Shown here one piece after another: positions 51,174-59,622 of a stretch of DNA of 64,000 nt. Position 1 is the first letter of the stretch. Each line of letters begins with the position of its first letter. The notes under the pieces are model-generated. The model was given only the letters and a program-made list of their open reading frames with translations, searched no databases and had not been told where the DNA came from. Location: positions 124,001 through 188,000 of the forward strand of contig JAJFFG010000093.1 in NCBI GenBank assembly GCA_021776825.1, given 5' to 3'. Position numbers and translations under genes: made by a program. This DNA is from Planctomycetota bacterium. Lineage in GTDB: Bacteria; Planctomycetota; JAJSAM01; JAJVHW01.

Positions 51174-52348
51174 CAGCGGAAGCTCACGGTGTAGATCTCC
51201 CCGGGCAGCGGCGGCGACGGGTTGCGGATCTCGATCGACACGCGCCGGCCCCACTCGGGGATCGCTGCGACGCCGCGGAGCTGTCGGGGGATCAGCTCCA
51301 TCCGCGCGCCCACGCTCACGACACGTCCGACGAGGGGCTTGCCGGTCCGATCCCGTGGACGCAGTCGCGCGGGGCTACCGCGCTCGACCGCGCGAGCCGA
51401 CGCACCGAGCACGTAGGCCGTCGCTCGATCCGGGACGGGCACCACTACCGACAGGATCTCGACCCCAGCGTCCCGCCACTCACCGGCGCGGGCGAGGATC
51501 TCCCCGACCACACCCGATGCGGGAGCGAGGATCGTGTGCTTCTGCCGTTCGAGTTCCAGTTCGGTGACGAGTGCCTGTTGCGCCTCGAGCTCCAATTCGA
51601 ACGGGACGAGCCGCACCTGCAGATCGCCGTCGATCACCGCGGCGGGGGCGAACTCCTCCCACAGGGCGAGCTCCCGCTGAGCGCTGTGTCGTCGCGCCGC
51701 GTGCGCCGTCAGCCGCGCTTCGAGCAGCGCGCGCGACTGCTCCAGCTCCTCGAGGCGGTCCCGGCGAATGAGACTCCCCTCGGCCAACGGCCGCAGACGT
51801 TCGAGCTGCGGTGTCAGCGACAGGAGCCCGGCGCGATCAGACGACTCCTTGGCGGTCACGGCATCGATCACATCGCGGATACGACGTCCTTCCGACGCGT
51901 GTGAGGCAAGGCGCGCGGCAGCCTGTGCTCGCCGATCGCGGGCATCCTGCTGCAGCTCCTCGCGTGCGGCGCCGATCCGTGTGCGGGCGCGTTCCAGGCG
52001 GCGGCGGGCGAAGTCGAGGCGCGCATCGACGTCGCTCACATCGAGAGCTGCGACGGCGTCTCCGACGGTGACCTCTTGTCCCGCCTCGACCAGCAGCGTG
52101 GCGATGCGCCCGTCGACCGACGACGAGGCGTGCACCTCGACGAGCTCCTCACGGGCGAGCGCTCGTCCGTGATCGACGAAGCCCGAGTAGAGCCAGACTG
52201 CCGAGGCGAGCGCGACGCACCAGACGAAGGCGGGCCACCAACGGAGGAAGGAGCGGGTCGCGCGACGTCGCAGCGGAATGCGCGGAGGCGATGGTGGGAC
52301 CCGTCGCGGGCTCGCGTCGGCTCGGGTGGGATCGGTGTTCTCGGTCAT
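51173..52348 (-). CDS. HlyD-type membrane fusion (adaptor) protein
   Basis: A 391-residue periplasmic adaptor. One N-terminal membrane helix (about 35-52, WWPAFVWCVALASAVWLYSG), a biotinyl-lipoyl-like half (VHASSSVDGRIATLLVEAGQ, EVTVGDAVAALDV), a long coiled-coil hairpin (about 110-240), the second lipoyl half (HTILAPASGVVGEILARAGE) and beta-barrel domain (LRPRDRTGKPLVGRVVSVGA). It links an inner membrane machine to the TolC-type gene next door. The operon has no ABC or RND transporter; the only inner membrane partner is DUF4956. The ATG at 52348 is chosen as the first in-frame ATG with a polar cytoplasmic lead. Confidence 0.88.
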   Translation of the reverse strand: MTENTDPTRADASPRRVPPSPPRIPLRRRATRSFLRWWPAFVWCVALASAVWLYSGFVDHGRALAREELVEVHASSSVDGRIATLLVEAGQEVTVGDAVAALDVSDVDARLDFARRRLERARTRIGAAREELQQDARDRRAQAAARLASHASEGRRIRDVIDAVTAKESSDRAGLLSLTPQLERLRPLAEGSLIRRDRLEELEQSRALLEARLTAHAARRHSAQRELALWEEFAPAAVIDGDLQVRLVPFELELEAQQALVTELELERQKHTILAPASGVVGEILARAGEWRDAGVEILSVVVPVPDRATAYVLGASARAVERGSPARLRPRDRTGKPLVGRVVSVGARMELIPRQLRGVAAIPEWGRRVSIEIRNPSPPLPGEIYTVSFR

Positions 52349-52449
52349 GTCCTCGGGTTCCAACTGAGTTCGGCAACAGCGGTTGCGGCAGTCGTGCAGC
52401 CACACGTGCTGTCACGAACGGGTCGCGTTACGGGTGAGGGCCACACGGC

Positions 52450-53136
52450 TCAGACCTCGAGCGTCGGGTCCTGCATGAGCAGGGAGATGTCGCAGACGTC
52501 GTCGAGGCAGCCGATGGCGCTGACGAGGTGGTGCTGGTACGTCGGGTCGCGTAGCCGCACTTGATACGACTGGTCCAGGCGTGACCCCTGCGCGACCTCG
52601 CGCAGACTCACGAGCACGAAGGTCGAACAGTGGTCCTGCAGCACGCGCTTCAGCAGCTCGTCGCTCGCGCTGCCGGCGACAGAGTTCAGTCGGAGCAGCC
52701 CGTCGAACTGACGGCGACTCGCGAACGGTGAGAGCGTGAGGTGCACCGAGAACGCGCAGAACGCCACCGCACCGATGGTCGCGATGGCGAGGGCCTGCAC
52801 ACCGACGGCGATGCCCACCGCGAGCGCGGCGAAGATGAAGATCATGTCGCGCACGTCGCGCAGTGTCGATCGGAAGCGGATGATGGCGAGCGTGCCGAGC
52901 AGTCCGAGACCGCGCGCCACGTTGTTGCCGATGGCGAGCATCAGCACCGTCGCGACAAGACCCGTTAGCGCCAGCGAGATCACGAAGCTCCGCGAGTAGG
53001 AGAGTCCGCGGAACGTCCACGTGTAGACCGCGGCAATCATCTGCCCGAGCACGAACGAGGTGATGAACATCGTCAGGACCACCTGCCACGGGACTCCCGT
53101 CTCCGGCATGATCGATGACTCGAGGAAGGCCTCCAT
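52450..53136 (-). CDS. DUF4956 membrane protein
   Basis: A 228-residue protein with four or five helices (VLTMFITSFVLGQMIAAVYT, FVISLALTGLVATVLMLAIG, MIFIFAALAVGIAVGVQALA, IATIGAVAFCAFSVHLTLSP). The conserved loop between them is NNVARGLGLLGTLAIIRFRS followed by TLRDVRDMIF. A small cytoplasmic domain follows (about 150-228). DUF4956 genes usually stand next to VTC-domain genes, as here (3-nt gap). The membrane protein may pass the polymer made by the VTC enzyme across the inner membrane, which is inferred. About 100 nt separate it from the HlyD gene. Confidence 0.92.
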   Translation of the reverse strand: MEAFLESSIMPETGVPWQVVLTMFITSFVLGQMIAAVYTWTFRGLSYSRSFVISLALTGLVATVLMLAIGNNVARGLGLLGTLAIIRFRSTLRDVRDMIFIFAALAVGIAVGVQALAIATIGAVAFCAFSVHLTLSPFASRRQFDGLLRLNSVAGSASDELLKRVLQDHCSTFVLVSLREVAQGSRLDQSYQVRLRDPTYQHHLVSAIGCLDDVCDISLLMQDPTLEV

Positions 53137-53139
53137 CGC

Positions 53140-53922
53140 TCACCGTCCTCCCGTTGCGATGCGTTCCGTGTCGAGCGCGCGCCACGTTGACTCCGCTCGG
53201 TGCTGCACCGAGGTCGCGTACTTCGAGTAACCGATACGCCGCAGGTCGAACTCGGCAACGAGATCGGACATCCAACGCGGGATGGCCGACGTAGTCTTCA
53301 GCTCGATGATCGTGGCGGATTGCACGCCGCGCGTGGCCCACGATGCGTCGATGAAGCACCACACTCTCGGGTCGGCACGAACGCTTGTGCCGCGTGCGTC
53401 CTGGAAGCAGATCGCGCGATCGAATGTGATCCGCGCGTAGTTGCCGAAGATGCTCTCGTACGGCTCGCGCGTGTAGCTGACGAAGATGGTCGGCTGCGCG
53501 CCGGTGCTCGACATGCTGGAGACGAAGTCGCGCAGCTCCGGTCGTGCGACGTAGTACTGACTTGCGCGATCGCCACCCGCCAGGAGCGCGTCGAGTTCGT
53601 CGCGAGAGACGCGCACACGGTCCTTCACGATGACCGAACGCACCTTGCGCTTGATCTCGAGGAAGAACGGTCCCTCGGCTTCGGCGTCGTACCAGCGCAC
53701 GCGCAGCTTCATGCGTTCGATGGCGTCGTGCTGACACGAGCGGTAGAAGTCCAGCCGCGGTGTGTCGAGGTACAGGTTGTGGATCGCATAGCGACCGCCG
53801 GGCTTCCCGATCGCGTTCTTGTCGCGCTCGACGTACGGGCGTACGAAGCGTCGGATGTCATCGGTGAGTGACTCCGGCACGAAGTACTTCAGCTCGTAGC
53901 GCTCGAAGTGAAGTGTGTCCAT
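53140..53922 (-). CDS. VTC-domain (polyphosphate polymerase-type) protein
   Basis: A 260-residue soluble protein of the CYTH/triphosphate tunnel family, related to yeast Vtc4, which makes polyphosphate from ATP. Tunnel residues seen are ERYELKYFV (Glu-x-Lys), NLYLDTPRLDFY, RMKLRVRWY (Arg-x-Arg), FFLEIKRKV (Glu-x-Lys), VSYTREPYE, ARITFDRAI and ATIIELKTT (Glu-x-Lys). All charged positions expected for metal and nucleotide binding are kept, so activity is likely. It is the first gene of the operon VTC, DUF4956, HlyD, TolC. An 11-bp inverted repeat lies about 50-80 nt upstream of its start. Confidence 0.92.
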   Translation of the reverse strand: MDTLHFERYELKYFVPESLTDDIRRFVRPYVERDKNAIGKPGGRYAIHNLYLDTPRLDFYRSCQHDAIERMKLRVRWYDAEAEGPFFLEIKRKVRSVIVKDRVRVSRDELDALLAGGDRASQYYVARPELRDFVSSMSSTGAQPTIFVSYTREPYESIFGNYARITFDRAICFQDARGTSVRADPRVWCFIDASWATRGVQSATIIELKTTSAIPRWMSDLVAEFDLRRIGYSKYATSVQHRAESTWRALDTERIATGGR

Positions 53923-53972
53923 CTAGGGTTCCATCCAGGTGGCGGCTGCCGCGCGACGGGGCGTGCAGTTCG

Positions 53973-54001
53973 TGGTTCGCATGTGGGGATCATGCGAACC
54001 A
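53973..54001. promoter_or_regulatory. 11-bp inverted repeat upstream of VTC operon
   Basis: TGGTTCGCATG (53973-53983) and CATGCGAACCA (53991-54001) are exactly complementary with a 7-nt spacer. The site is 51-79 nt before the first gene of the VTC operon (minus strand). The short spacer and dyad fit a dimeric repressor site; a hairpin terminator for the gene at 54138 is the alternative, but no T-run follows. Confidence 0.55.
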
Positions 54002-54137
54002 GCGGTGAACGCGTCGTGAACGTCGGTGCGCGAACGCGGCGCCGCGATGCGACCGTGAATCGAAGCGCCCCGGCGTGCGAGGCGAGCCGCTCGTCGAGCG
54101 TGCTCGCCCGCTGCCGGGGCGGCGATGTCGGAACGGA

Positions 54138-54872
54138 TCAGTTGTCGGTCGTGAACTTCCCGGTCTCGACGATCGTGCGATTGCCCGATGCACGGTCCTG
54201 CACGATCACCTCGATCTTGTACTCGGTGTCGGGCTCGAGGAACGCCTCGGGGATGAAGCACGATGTCTGGCCGGGCCGCAGGATGACGTTGAACGTTTGC
54301 AGGATCGGGACGTCCTCGTCCTTCTCCACCGTCAGCTCGTAGAAGTCGACGTCGATCGGATTGCCGTCGGTGTCCTCGGCGACCGAATCGAAGCTCGCAG
54401 TGAAGCCGAGACGGCTGACGGTGTCGTTCCGACTCGGCGACACGTTCGTGGCCGGGGCGGGAAGCGCGTGCGAGAACGTCGCCTCGCCCACGAGGGCGTC
54501 GCCTTCGATGCAGCGACCGGCGAAGCGGTACGTGCCTGCCGGATGGCGATCGAAGAACTCCTCGAGTGAGAGCTCGTTGCTCTCGAGCGCCTCGCTCTCG
54601 AACTTCGCCTCGGTGAGGCCTTGCGCCTTGACCGCCTTACGATTGCGCACGATCAGCGTGGGCTTCTTGCGCGTGTCGAGCACCTTCATGGCCTTCCAGG
54701 GCTCGCCGTCCCAGAAGAAGTGGATGCCGTACTCGTCGTCCGTGGCGTGCCACTCCATGTGGACCTTCGCCTCGTCGAGCTCGATGGCCGTGGCGGCCTC
54801 GGCATTCTGTCGAACGTGCAGCGTCGTGATGGCGATGGCCAGCGCGGCTGCGGGGATCATGATGCGTCTCAT
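54138..54872 (-). CDS. Exported protein of unknown function
   Basis: A 244-residue exported protein (signal peptide MRRIMIPAAALAIAITTLHV, cleavage after AEA). Acidic/basic middle part with charged helix (EFFDRHPAGTYRFAG) and a C-terminal fibronectin-III-like beta domain (RLGFTASFDSVAEDTDGNPI, FYELTVEKDEDVPI, YKIEVIVQDRASGNRTIVET). AGGAGAG precedes the ATG. It lies upstream of the VTC operon in the same direction with a 215-nt gap, so it may be separate. No function is assigned. Confidence 0.7.
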   Translation of the reverse strand: MRRIMIPAAALAIAITTLHVRQNAEAATAIELDEAKVHMEWHATDDEYGIHFFWDGEPWKAMKVLDTRKKPTLIVRNRKAVKAQGLTEAKFESEALESNELSLEEFFDRHPAGTYRFAGRCIEGDALVGEATFSHALPAPATNVSPSRNDTVSRLGFTASFDSVAEDTDGNPIDVDFYELTVEKDEDVPILQTFNVILRPGQTSCFIPEAFLEPDTEYKIEVIVQDRASGNRTIVETGKFTTDN

Positions 54873-54992
54873 CTCGTCTCTCCTGTGATCTCTACGATCG
54901 ATCTGGTTTCGGAACGATGCGTGCAGATCGTGCAGACCGGTGATGAACCCGGTCTGAACAGGGGGAGATGAGCGATGGTGTCGCGGCGCGAG

Positions 54993-55394
54993 TCAGAGTT
55001 GGCGGTAGATGTCGCGCTTCTGCTCGTACGCGGTGATCTCCGCCGGCGCCGAATCGAAGAACAGTTGGTTCCCGTCCGGGTCCGTCGTGATGACGCTGCC
55101 GCTGCCGTCGTCGTTCGTGACGTTCGGGTCGAGTTCGAGGCCTAGCTCGGTCAGCCACTGCGCGATCTTGCGCGTGTTCCCGCCGCGGAAATTCATGACC
55201 GTGCCGGGCATCGGCTGCGTGAACAGACCGAGTTCACAGTCCTCGCGGCGTAGTACCACGAAGCCCTCGGCGGGGCTGCCCTCCTTCGTGTGGAACCCGA
55301 GTCGAGAGTAGAAGTCCGCACTGACTTGCAGGTCCTTCACGTGCAGGCAGAGCTGGAAGGCACCGAAGCCGAGGTCGTCGGGCGTTGCAGTCAT
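54993..55394 (-). CDS. VOC-superfamily protein (glyoxalase/bleomycin resistance type)
   Basis: A 133-residue protein with two beta-alpha-beta-beta-beta units: FGAFQLCLHVKDLQVSADFY, SRLGFHTKEGS, LGLFTQ, and VITTDPDGNQLFFDSAPAE. Metal ligands of the usual positions are partly present (His in LHV, Glu in DCELGLF). Likely a small dimeric enzyme or binding protein whose substrate cannot be predicted. AAGGAG stands 9 nt before the ATG. Confidence 0.85.
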   Translation of the reverse strand: MTATPDDLGFGAFQLCLHVKDLQVSADFYSRLGFHTKEGSPAEGFVVLRREDCELGLFTQPMPGTVMNFRGGNTRKIAQWLTELGLELDPNVTNDDGSGSVITTDPDGNQLFFDSAPAEITAYEQKRDIYRQL

Positions 55395-55497
55395 GGCGGG
55401 GCTCCTTGTGTGGGTCGCTGGGTTCGTCGAGTCGTGTGTCGGTGGAGCAAGACTAGCGGCGGAGCGGGCTGCTACGCGACGGGCGGTGTGACGCGGC

Positions 55498-55503
55498 TAG
55501 ACT
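55498..55503 (+). promoter_or_regulatory. Putative -10 box TAGACT
   Basis: TAGACT is 34 nt before the start of the large surface protein gene; a GAGGGGAACGGG purine stretch precedes the ATG. Confidence 0.45.
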
Positions 55504-55537
55504 GACCGGGGCGTAGGCACCGAGGGGAACGGGATCC

Positions 55538-58500
55538 ATGACGAGGCGCTGGCGGCTATTGATCGCGGGCTTGCTTCTCCTCGCCGGTGCGGCTGCGTGG
55601 CTCGTGCTGGCGCCGGAGCAGGCGGCCGACGCGCCGCCGGTCGCGGTGGCCGAGGACCAGCCCGCGGAGGTGGTTGCCGGCGCGCCGACATCGGCGGAGG
55701 CGATCGAAACCGGCCGGGTTCATGTGACACCTCACGACGCCGATGAGGTCGCCGACGAGCTGCCACCGCCCGGCGCGATCCGCGTCGTCGAGTCTGACGG
55801 ATCGCTGGCGATGGCGGCGATCTACGTGACCCATGACCCCGTGTGGTCCCTCGATGGTCGACGCTGGGTCGGCGGGACAGGGCCAGACGGCGTCCTCCTG
55901 GCGGAGGACCGCGACCTCGACGGCGGTCTCGGTGGGTTCATCTGGGCGATCTCGTCCGGACGCATCGCCGGGCCGGAGCGCTTCGACGCACTGGGCCACA
56001 CGCTCACACTCGGTCCTGGTACAGAGATCGAGATGCACGTGCGTCGTCCCGACGGAACGCCTGTCACCGGGGCGCTCTGCGACGCCGATGACTGGCGTAC
56101 TCAGGCCGTGACCGATGCCGACGGCGTGGCCGTCCTCTCCGGCTTCCCAGCCGGTGGCACAGTCCAGGTGCGGGCGCGCGTGTTGCGCTCGAACGGTCGC
56201 GCTGTCGCCAACGTCGAGCTGCCGGCGGATGGTTCGGACTGCCAGGTCGAGATCGAGATCGTGCCAGGCGCGGGACCGTTCGTTCTGGTTGCCGTCACGG
56301 GCGACGTCGCACCGGATGATGAGGTGCGCATCGACGTCACGGGTGGACAGTCGAGTCCTGCCCACGTCGAGCTCCGCGGTGACGACCCGCCGTTGCTGGT
56401 CTCGGTGAAGGATCGGGGCGAAGCGGTCGTGACGCTCTCGGCACGCGCTCTCGGGACGCGGCCGGCGACCGACACCGTCGAGGGCCTCGAGAGCGGTACC
56501 ACCGAACGCGTCGAGCTCGAGCTCGTGGTGGGCGGCACTCCCCAACGTGGGCGTGTTCTGAATGCGGACGGCACCCCCGCGGTGCGGGCGGAGGTCGGGA
56601 CCGTCAACAACGTGCTGCGTTGGGGGTCGGAGGTCACCGACGAGGGCGGGTGGTTCGACGTCCAGACCGAGTGGCTCGGCGAGCCGATCCTCGCCATGCG
56701 AGATCGTGAGGCGTGCAGCCCCGTGATCACGTTGCAGGGGGACTCGGACGAGCTCGTACTGCATCTCGGCGAGGGGGCGACGCTGCATGGGATCGTGCGC
56801 GACGAGACGAGTGGGCAACCGGTGGAGGGGGCGCAGATTCGCGTTGCGTTCGGCATCTCCCAGAGCGATCGCGAGTGGTACGCCGAGAGCGACGCCGGTG
56901 GCGCGTACAGCGTGTCAGGAATCCCGCCCGGAACGTTCGTCCTGCCGCGGATCGAGGACTCACCGAAGGCGTCGCCGGTGACGGGAACTAGCTTTCACGG
57001 GTGGCCGCGTGGCACGGCGCTGGAGAAGCGGCTCCTCCGCGAGGGGCTCGCCCATCGCATCGTCGATCGTGAGACCGTTCGTCACGATCTGGCAGCCACG
57101 GCGAACGCCGGAGGTGAGTGCACGTTTCGTGTCGTCTTCCCGCCCGGTGTCGACTTGCCCGAGCGCTACAAGGTCGAACAGTCATTCACGGCGCCGCGTC
57201 GCTCGCGCGAATCCGAGTGGCACGAGACCACGAAGGAGGGCACCCGGGAGAACATGCAGTTCACGGTCTTCCTCGAAGAGGGTACGCATCGTCTGCGCGT
57301 GACGGCGCGCGGGCTGAGCGGCGCGGCCCCGGAGCTCGTGGTGAGCGGCGAGGGTCCGCCGTCGGGGATTGAGATCCACGTGCGCGAGCGACGCACCGTG
57401 ATCGGTCAGCTCGTCGACGCGAGTGGCAAACCGTTCGCGCGCGAGGACGTGAGTATCCGCGTCGCCGTCACCGGGGTCGGCGGCGGGCGCTCGGTGGGCA
57501 GTGCCCGCACCGGTGCGGCGGGCGTCGCCAACCTCACCGACGAGGTGCCCGCGGCTGCGAAGGTCGACGCGGACGGAGCGTTCGTCGTGTTCACGCTCGA
57601 CGGCGAGGGCCTCTACGCGGCGTCCCCTTGGGGCAAGGAGGCCAACCTCCGTGTGCCGGGCCGCGCGTGGGCGCAGCGCCTGCGCGCGGCGACCTCGGAG
57701 CCGTGGTGGATCAAGATCCCAGTCGTCAAGGCGCCGCGTGTCACCGTCCGCGTGCTCGATGCGGAGAAGAAGCCGGCCGCCGGCGTCCAACTGCGTTGGA
57801 AGCGTTCGTTCAACAGCGACTGGACGGAGGGCGTCTCGGACTCCGAGGGCGTTGTCTCGATCACGCTGTCCGACGAGTACGACGAACTGGAGATCGAGGC
57901 GACCGGGGGCTGGATCGGGGGGCGCGAGTTCCAGCGGATGTCCGCGCGCACGAGTGAGACGACGCTCTCGGTGGACCGGCGTCGCACGGTGCGCGTGCGC
58001 TTCACCGATCCGGCTGGCAACGCCCTCGCCGACCTGCCGGTCATCTGCTTCGTGCCCGGAGTCTGGACCGAGACGGTCACGGACGAACACGGCTTCGTCG
58101 AAACCGACGTGCCGCTATCCGAGACGACGTTCGAGGTCCGGTCGCGGGGGCATTGGCCACCCGCCGACGTCGCCGCTCCCGCCGGCGCGACGCAGGTTGA
58201 CGCCGTCATCGAACCGCTGTTCGCCGTGACGTTCGAGGTCCTGCTCCCACCGGAACTCGCGCGGCCCGAGGCGGTCGATGTCCGGATCGGCACCGGGCGC
58301 AAGCCCCACGGTGAGTGGGAGCGCATCGACGTCGAGCCCGACGTGCCGCTCCGCACGAGCGCCGACCTGCCGCGGCGTCCGTTTGCCGTCAGCGTCGACG
58401 TGCACAACCGCTTCTTCGGTGGAACAGCGCAGTACACGGGAGTCGAGGACGTCGTCGTCATCCGGGTCGAGCGCGTTCCGCTCCGGTCCGTGGTCTTGGT

Positions 58501-58747
58501 CGTCACTGACATGTCGGGAGCCGTGGTCGCGGGCGAGCGGCTCCATGTCTTCGCACATGGGAAGCGCGACGAGCTCGACGAGTACGTCGAGACGGACGCA
58601 CAGGGGCGCTTCACGCTCGAGCTGCGACCCGTGGCGCTGCCGGCGATCGCGATCGAGGCGGACGACCGTCGCGGGGCGCAGTGGGACTTCGACCCCGACC
58701 TGGTGCATGAGGGACCGATCCCGATCGGGCTGGGTCCTCCTCCCTAG
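55538..58747 (+). CDS. Giant carboxypeptidase-regulatory-like surface protein
   Basis: A 1069-residue protein with an N-terminal signal or anchor (about 6-25, LLIAGLLLLAGAAAWLVLAP). Many Ig-like beta modules follow, several of CarboxypepD_reg type: EMHVRRPDGTPVTGALCDAD, QRGRVLNADGTPAVRAEVGT, LHGIVRDETSGQPVEGAQIR, VIGQLVDASGKPFAREDVSI and VTVRVLDAEKKPAAGVQLRW. No catalytic motif. It is of the same type as the external part of the sigma fusion at 22386 and the protein at 60878, suggesting a family of stalk-like or sensory surface proteins. Likely a single gene. Confidence 0.85.
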   Translation: MTRRWRLLIAGLLLLAGAAAWLVLAPEQAADAPPVAVAEDQPAEVVAGAPTSAEAIETGRVHVTPHDADEVADELPPPGAIRVVESDGSLAMAAIYVTHDPVWSLDGRRWVGGTGPDGVLLAEDRDLDGGLGGFIWAISSGRIAGPERFDALGHTLTLGPGTEIEMHVRRPDGTPVTGALCDADDWRTQAVTDADGVAVLSGFPAGGTVQVRARVLRSNGRAVANVELPADGSDCQVEIEIVPGAGPFVLVAVTGDVAPDDEVRIDVTGGQSSPAHVELRGDDPPLLVSVKDRGEAVVTLSARALGTRPATDTVEGLESGTTERVELELVVGGTPQRGRVLNADGTPAVRAEVGTVNNVLRWGSEVTDEGGWFDVQTEWLGEPILAMRDREACSPVITLQGDSDELVLHLGEGATLHGIVRDETSGQPVEGAQIRVAFGISQSDREWYAESDAGGAYSVSGIPPGTFVLPRIEDSPKASPVTGTSFHGWPRGTALEKRLLREGLAHRIVDRETVRHDLAATANAGGECTFRVVFPPGVDLPERYKVEQSFTAPRRSRESEWHETTKEGTRENMQFTVFLEEGTHRLRVTARGLSGAAPELVVSGEGPPSGIEIHVRERRTVIGQLVDASGKPFAREDVSIRVAVTGVGGGRSVGSARTGAAGVANLTDEVPAAAKVDADGAFVVFTLDGEGLYAASPWGKEANLRVPGRAWAQRLRAATSEPWWIKIPVVKAPRVTVRVLDAEKKPAAGVQLRWKRSFNSDWTEGVSDSEGVVSITLSDEYDELEIEATGGWIGGREFQRMSARTSETTLSVDRRRTVRVRFTDPAGNALADLPVICFVPGVWTETVTDEHGFVETDVPLSETTFEVRSRGHWPPADVAAPAGATQVDAVIEPLFAVTFEVLLPPELARPEAVDVRIGTGRKPHGEWERIDVEPDVPLRTSADLPRRPFAVSVDVHNRFFGGTAQYTGVEDVVVIRVERVPLRSVVLVVTDMSGAVVAGERLHVFAHGKRDELDEYVETDAQGRFTLELRPVALPAIAIEADDRRGAQWDFDPDLVHEGPIPIGLGPPP

Positions 58748-58753
58748 GTGTCG

Positions 58754-59293
58754 TCAGCCCTCGGCTGCGGCGAGGGCGAGCAGCCGTTGCACCGTGCGCC
58801 AGTTGCGCCCGGTCGTCGGCACGCCGAATAGCCGCTCGGCCTTGGCGGCGAGTTTCGACCGACCGATGCCCTCCGGCGCGTGCAGGTAGAACACGCGCCC
58901 GACGAGCTCACAGCGTTCGCCGCGGGTCCGGAGCGCGTCGATCGCCGGGAGGTCCGGCTGCTGCGGATCGCTCGCGAGGAAGGCGAGGTGCAGCTTGGAC
59001 GGATCGTCCTCGGCGTCGGGGAACGGATTGGCCGCGGCGGCGTCGACGAGGTCCGCAGCCGTGATGAGGAACACCTGTGGGGCGAAGCCCTTCGCGGCCT
59101 CGATGGCGTCGCGGATTTCCACGGCGAGCGGCGCGGCATCGGAGGCGTGACGCAGTACCACGTTGCCGCTCTGGATGTAGGTCTTCACGTCCTCGCATCC
59201 GAGACGCCCCAGGATCGTCACCAACTCCTTCATGGGGAGCAGGTGGGAGCCACCGACGTTGATGCCGCGGAGGAGAGCGATGTGGAGCGTCAT
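58754..59293 (-). CDS. DUF1697-family protein
   Basis: A 179-residue protein with the DUF1697 signature MTLHIALLRGINVGGSHLLP, then MKELVTILGRLGCEDVKTYI and QSGNVVL. The ATG at 59293 begins at the conserved N-terminus, with a TAGGAT box (minus strand 59304-59309) 10 nt upstream. The family is widespread and of unknown biochemical role. Convergent with the giant surface protein (6-nt gap). Confidence 0.9.
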   Translation of the reverse strand: MTLHIALLRGINVGGSHLLPMKELVTILGRLGCEDVKTYIQSGNVVLRHASDAAPLAVEIRDAIEAAKGFAPQVFLITAADLVDAAAANPFPDAEDDPSKLHLAFLASDPQQPDLPAIDALRTRGERCELVGRVFYLHAPEGIGRSKLAAKAERLFGVPTTGRNWRTVQRLLALAAAEG

Positions 59294-59357
59294 GGGGCTC
59301 GCGATCCTACGCGTGCCCAGGCGCGTCCAGCGTGGCGTTCTCCCGAGCGATGTGAGC

Positions 59358-59611
59358 CAGCCCACATCGTTCACTAGGACGCCACGCCTGGCGGTCCCGA
59401 GCACGCGATCTCTCGCCCCGGCGCCGCTTCACTGTTTTATCCGGACAGGCGCATCTAGAGGGTGCATGCGCGTCTCCGGGACGAGATCTCACGCACTCGG
59501 AGCCGCCAGGACATCGTGCGACGGGCGAACGCGACACGTGACGGAGTTCACCTGCGCCGTTCCTCCGGTCTCGCCGCGATCCCGCGACGCCCTAGTGAAC
59601 GATCCGGGCTA
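59358..59611. mobile_element. MITE-like element, family A copy 2
   Basis: A 254-bp relative of the element at 22097-22336. Left end 59358-59381 and right end 59588-59611 match at 20 of 24 positions. Interior blocks are nearly identical to copy 1 (GACGCCACGCCTGGCGGTCC; GCATCTAGAGGGTGCATGCG). In this copy both arms read CACTAGG where copy 1 has CGCGAGG and CACGAGG, so the two arms have changed together. The right end TA is the start of the TAATGT box of the next gene. No transposase is encoded. Confidence 0.8.
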
Positions 59612-59615
59612 ATGT
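59610..59615 (+). promoter_or_regulatory. Putative -10 box TAATGT at MITE border, leaderless start
   Basis: TAATGT ends 7 nt before the GTG at 59623. Its first two bases are the last two of the family A element, so the insertion helped to create the box. Confidence 0.5.
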
Positions 59616-59622
59616 CCCCGGC

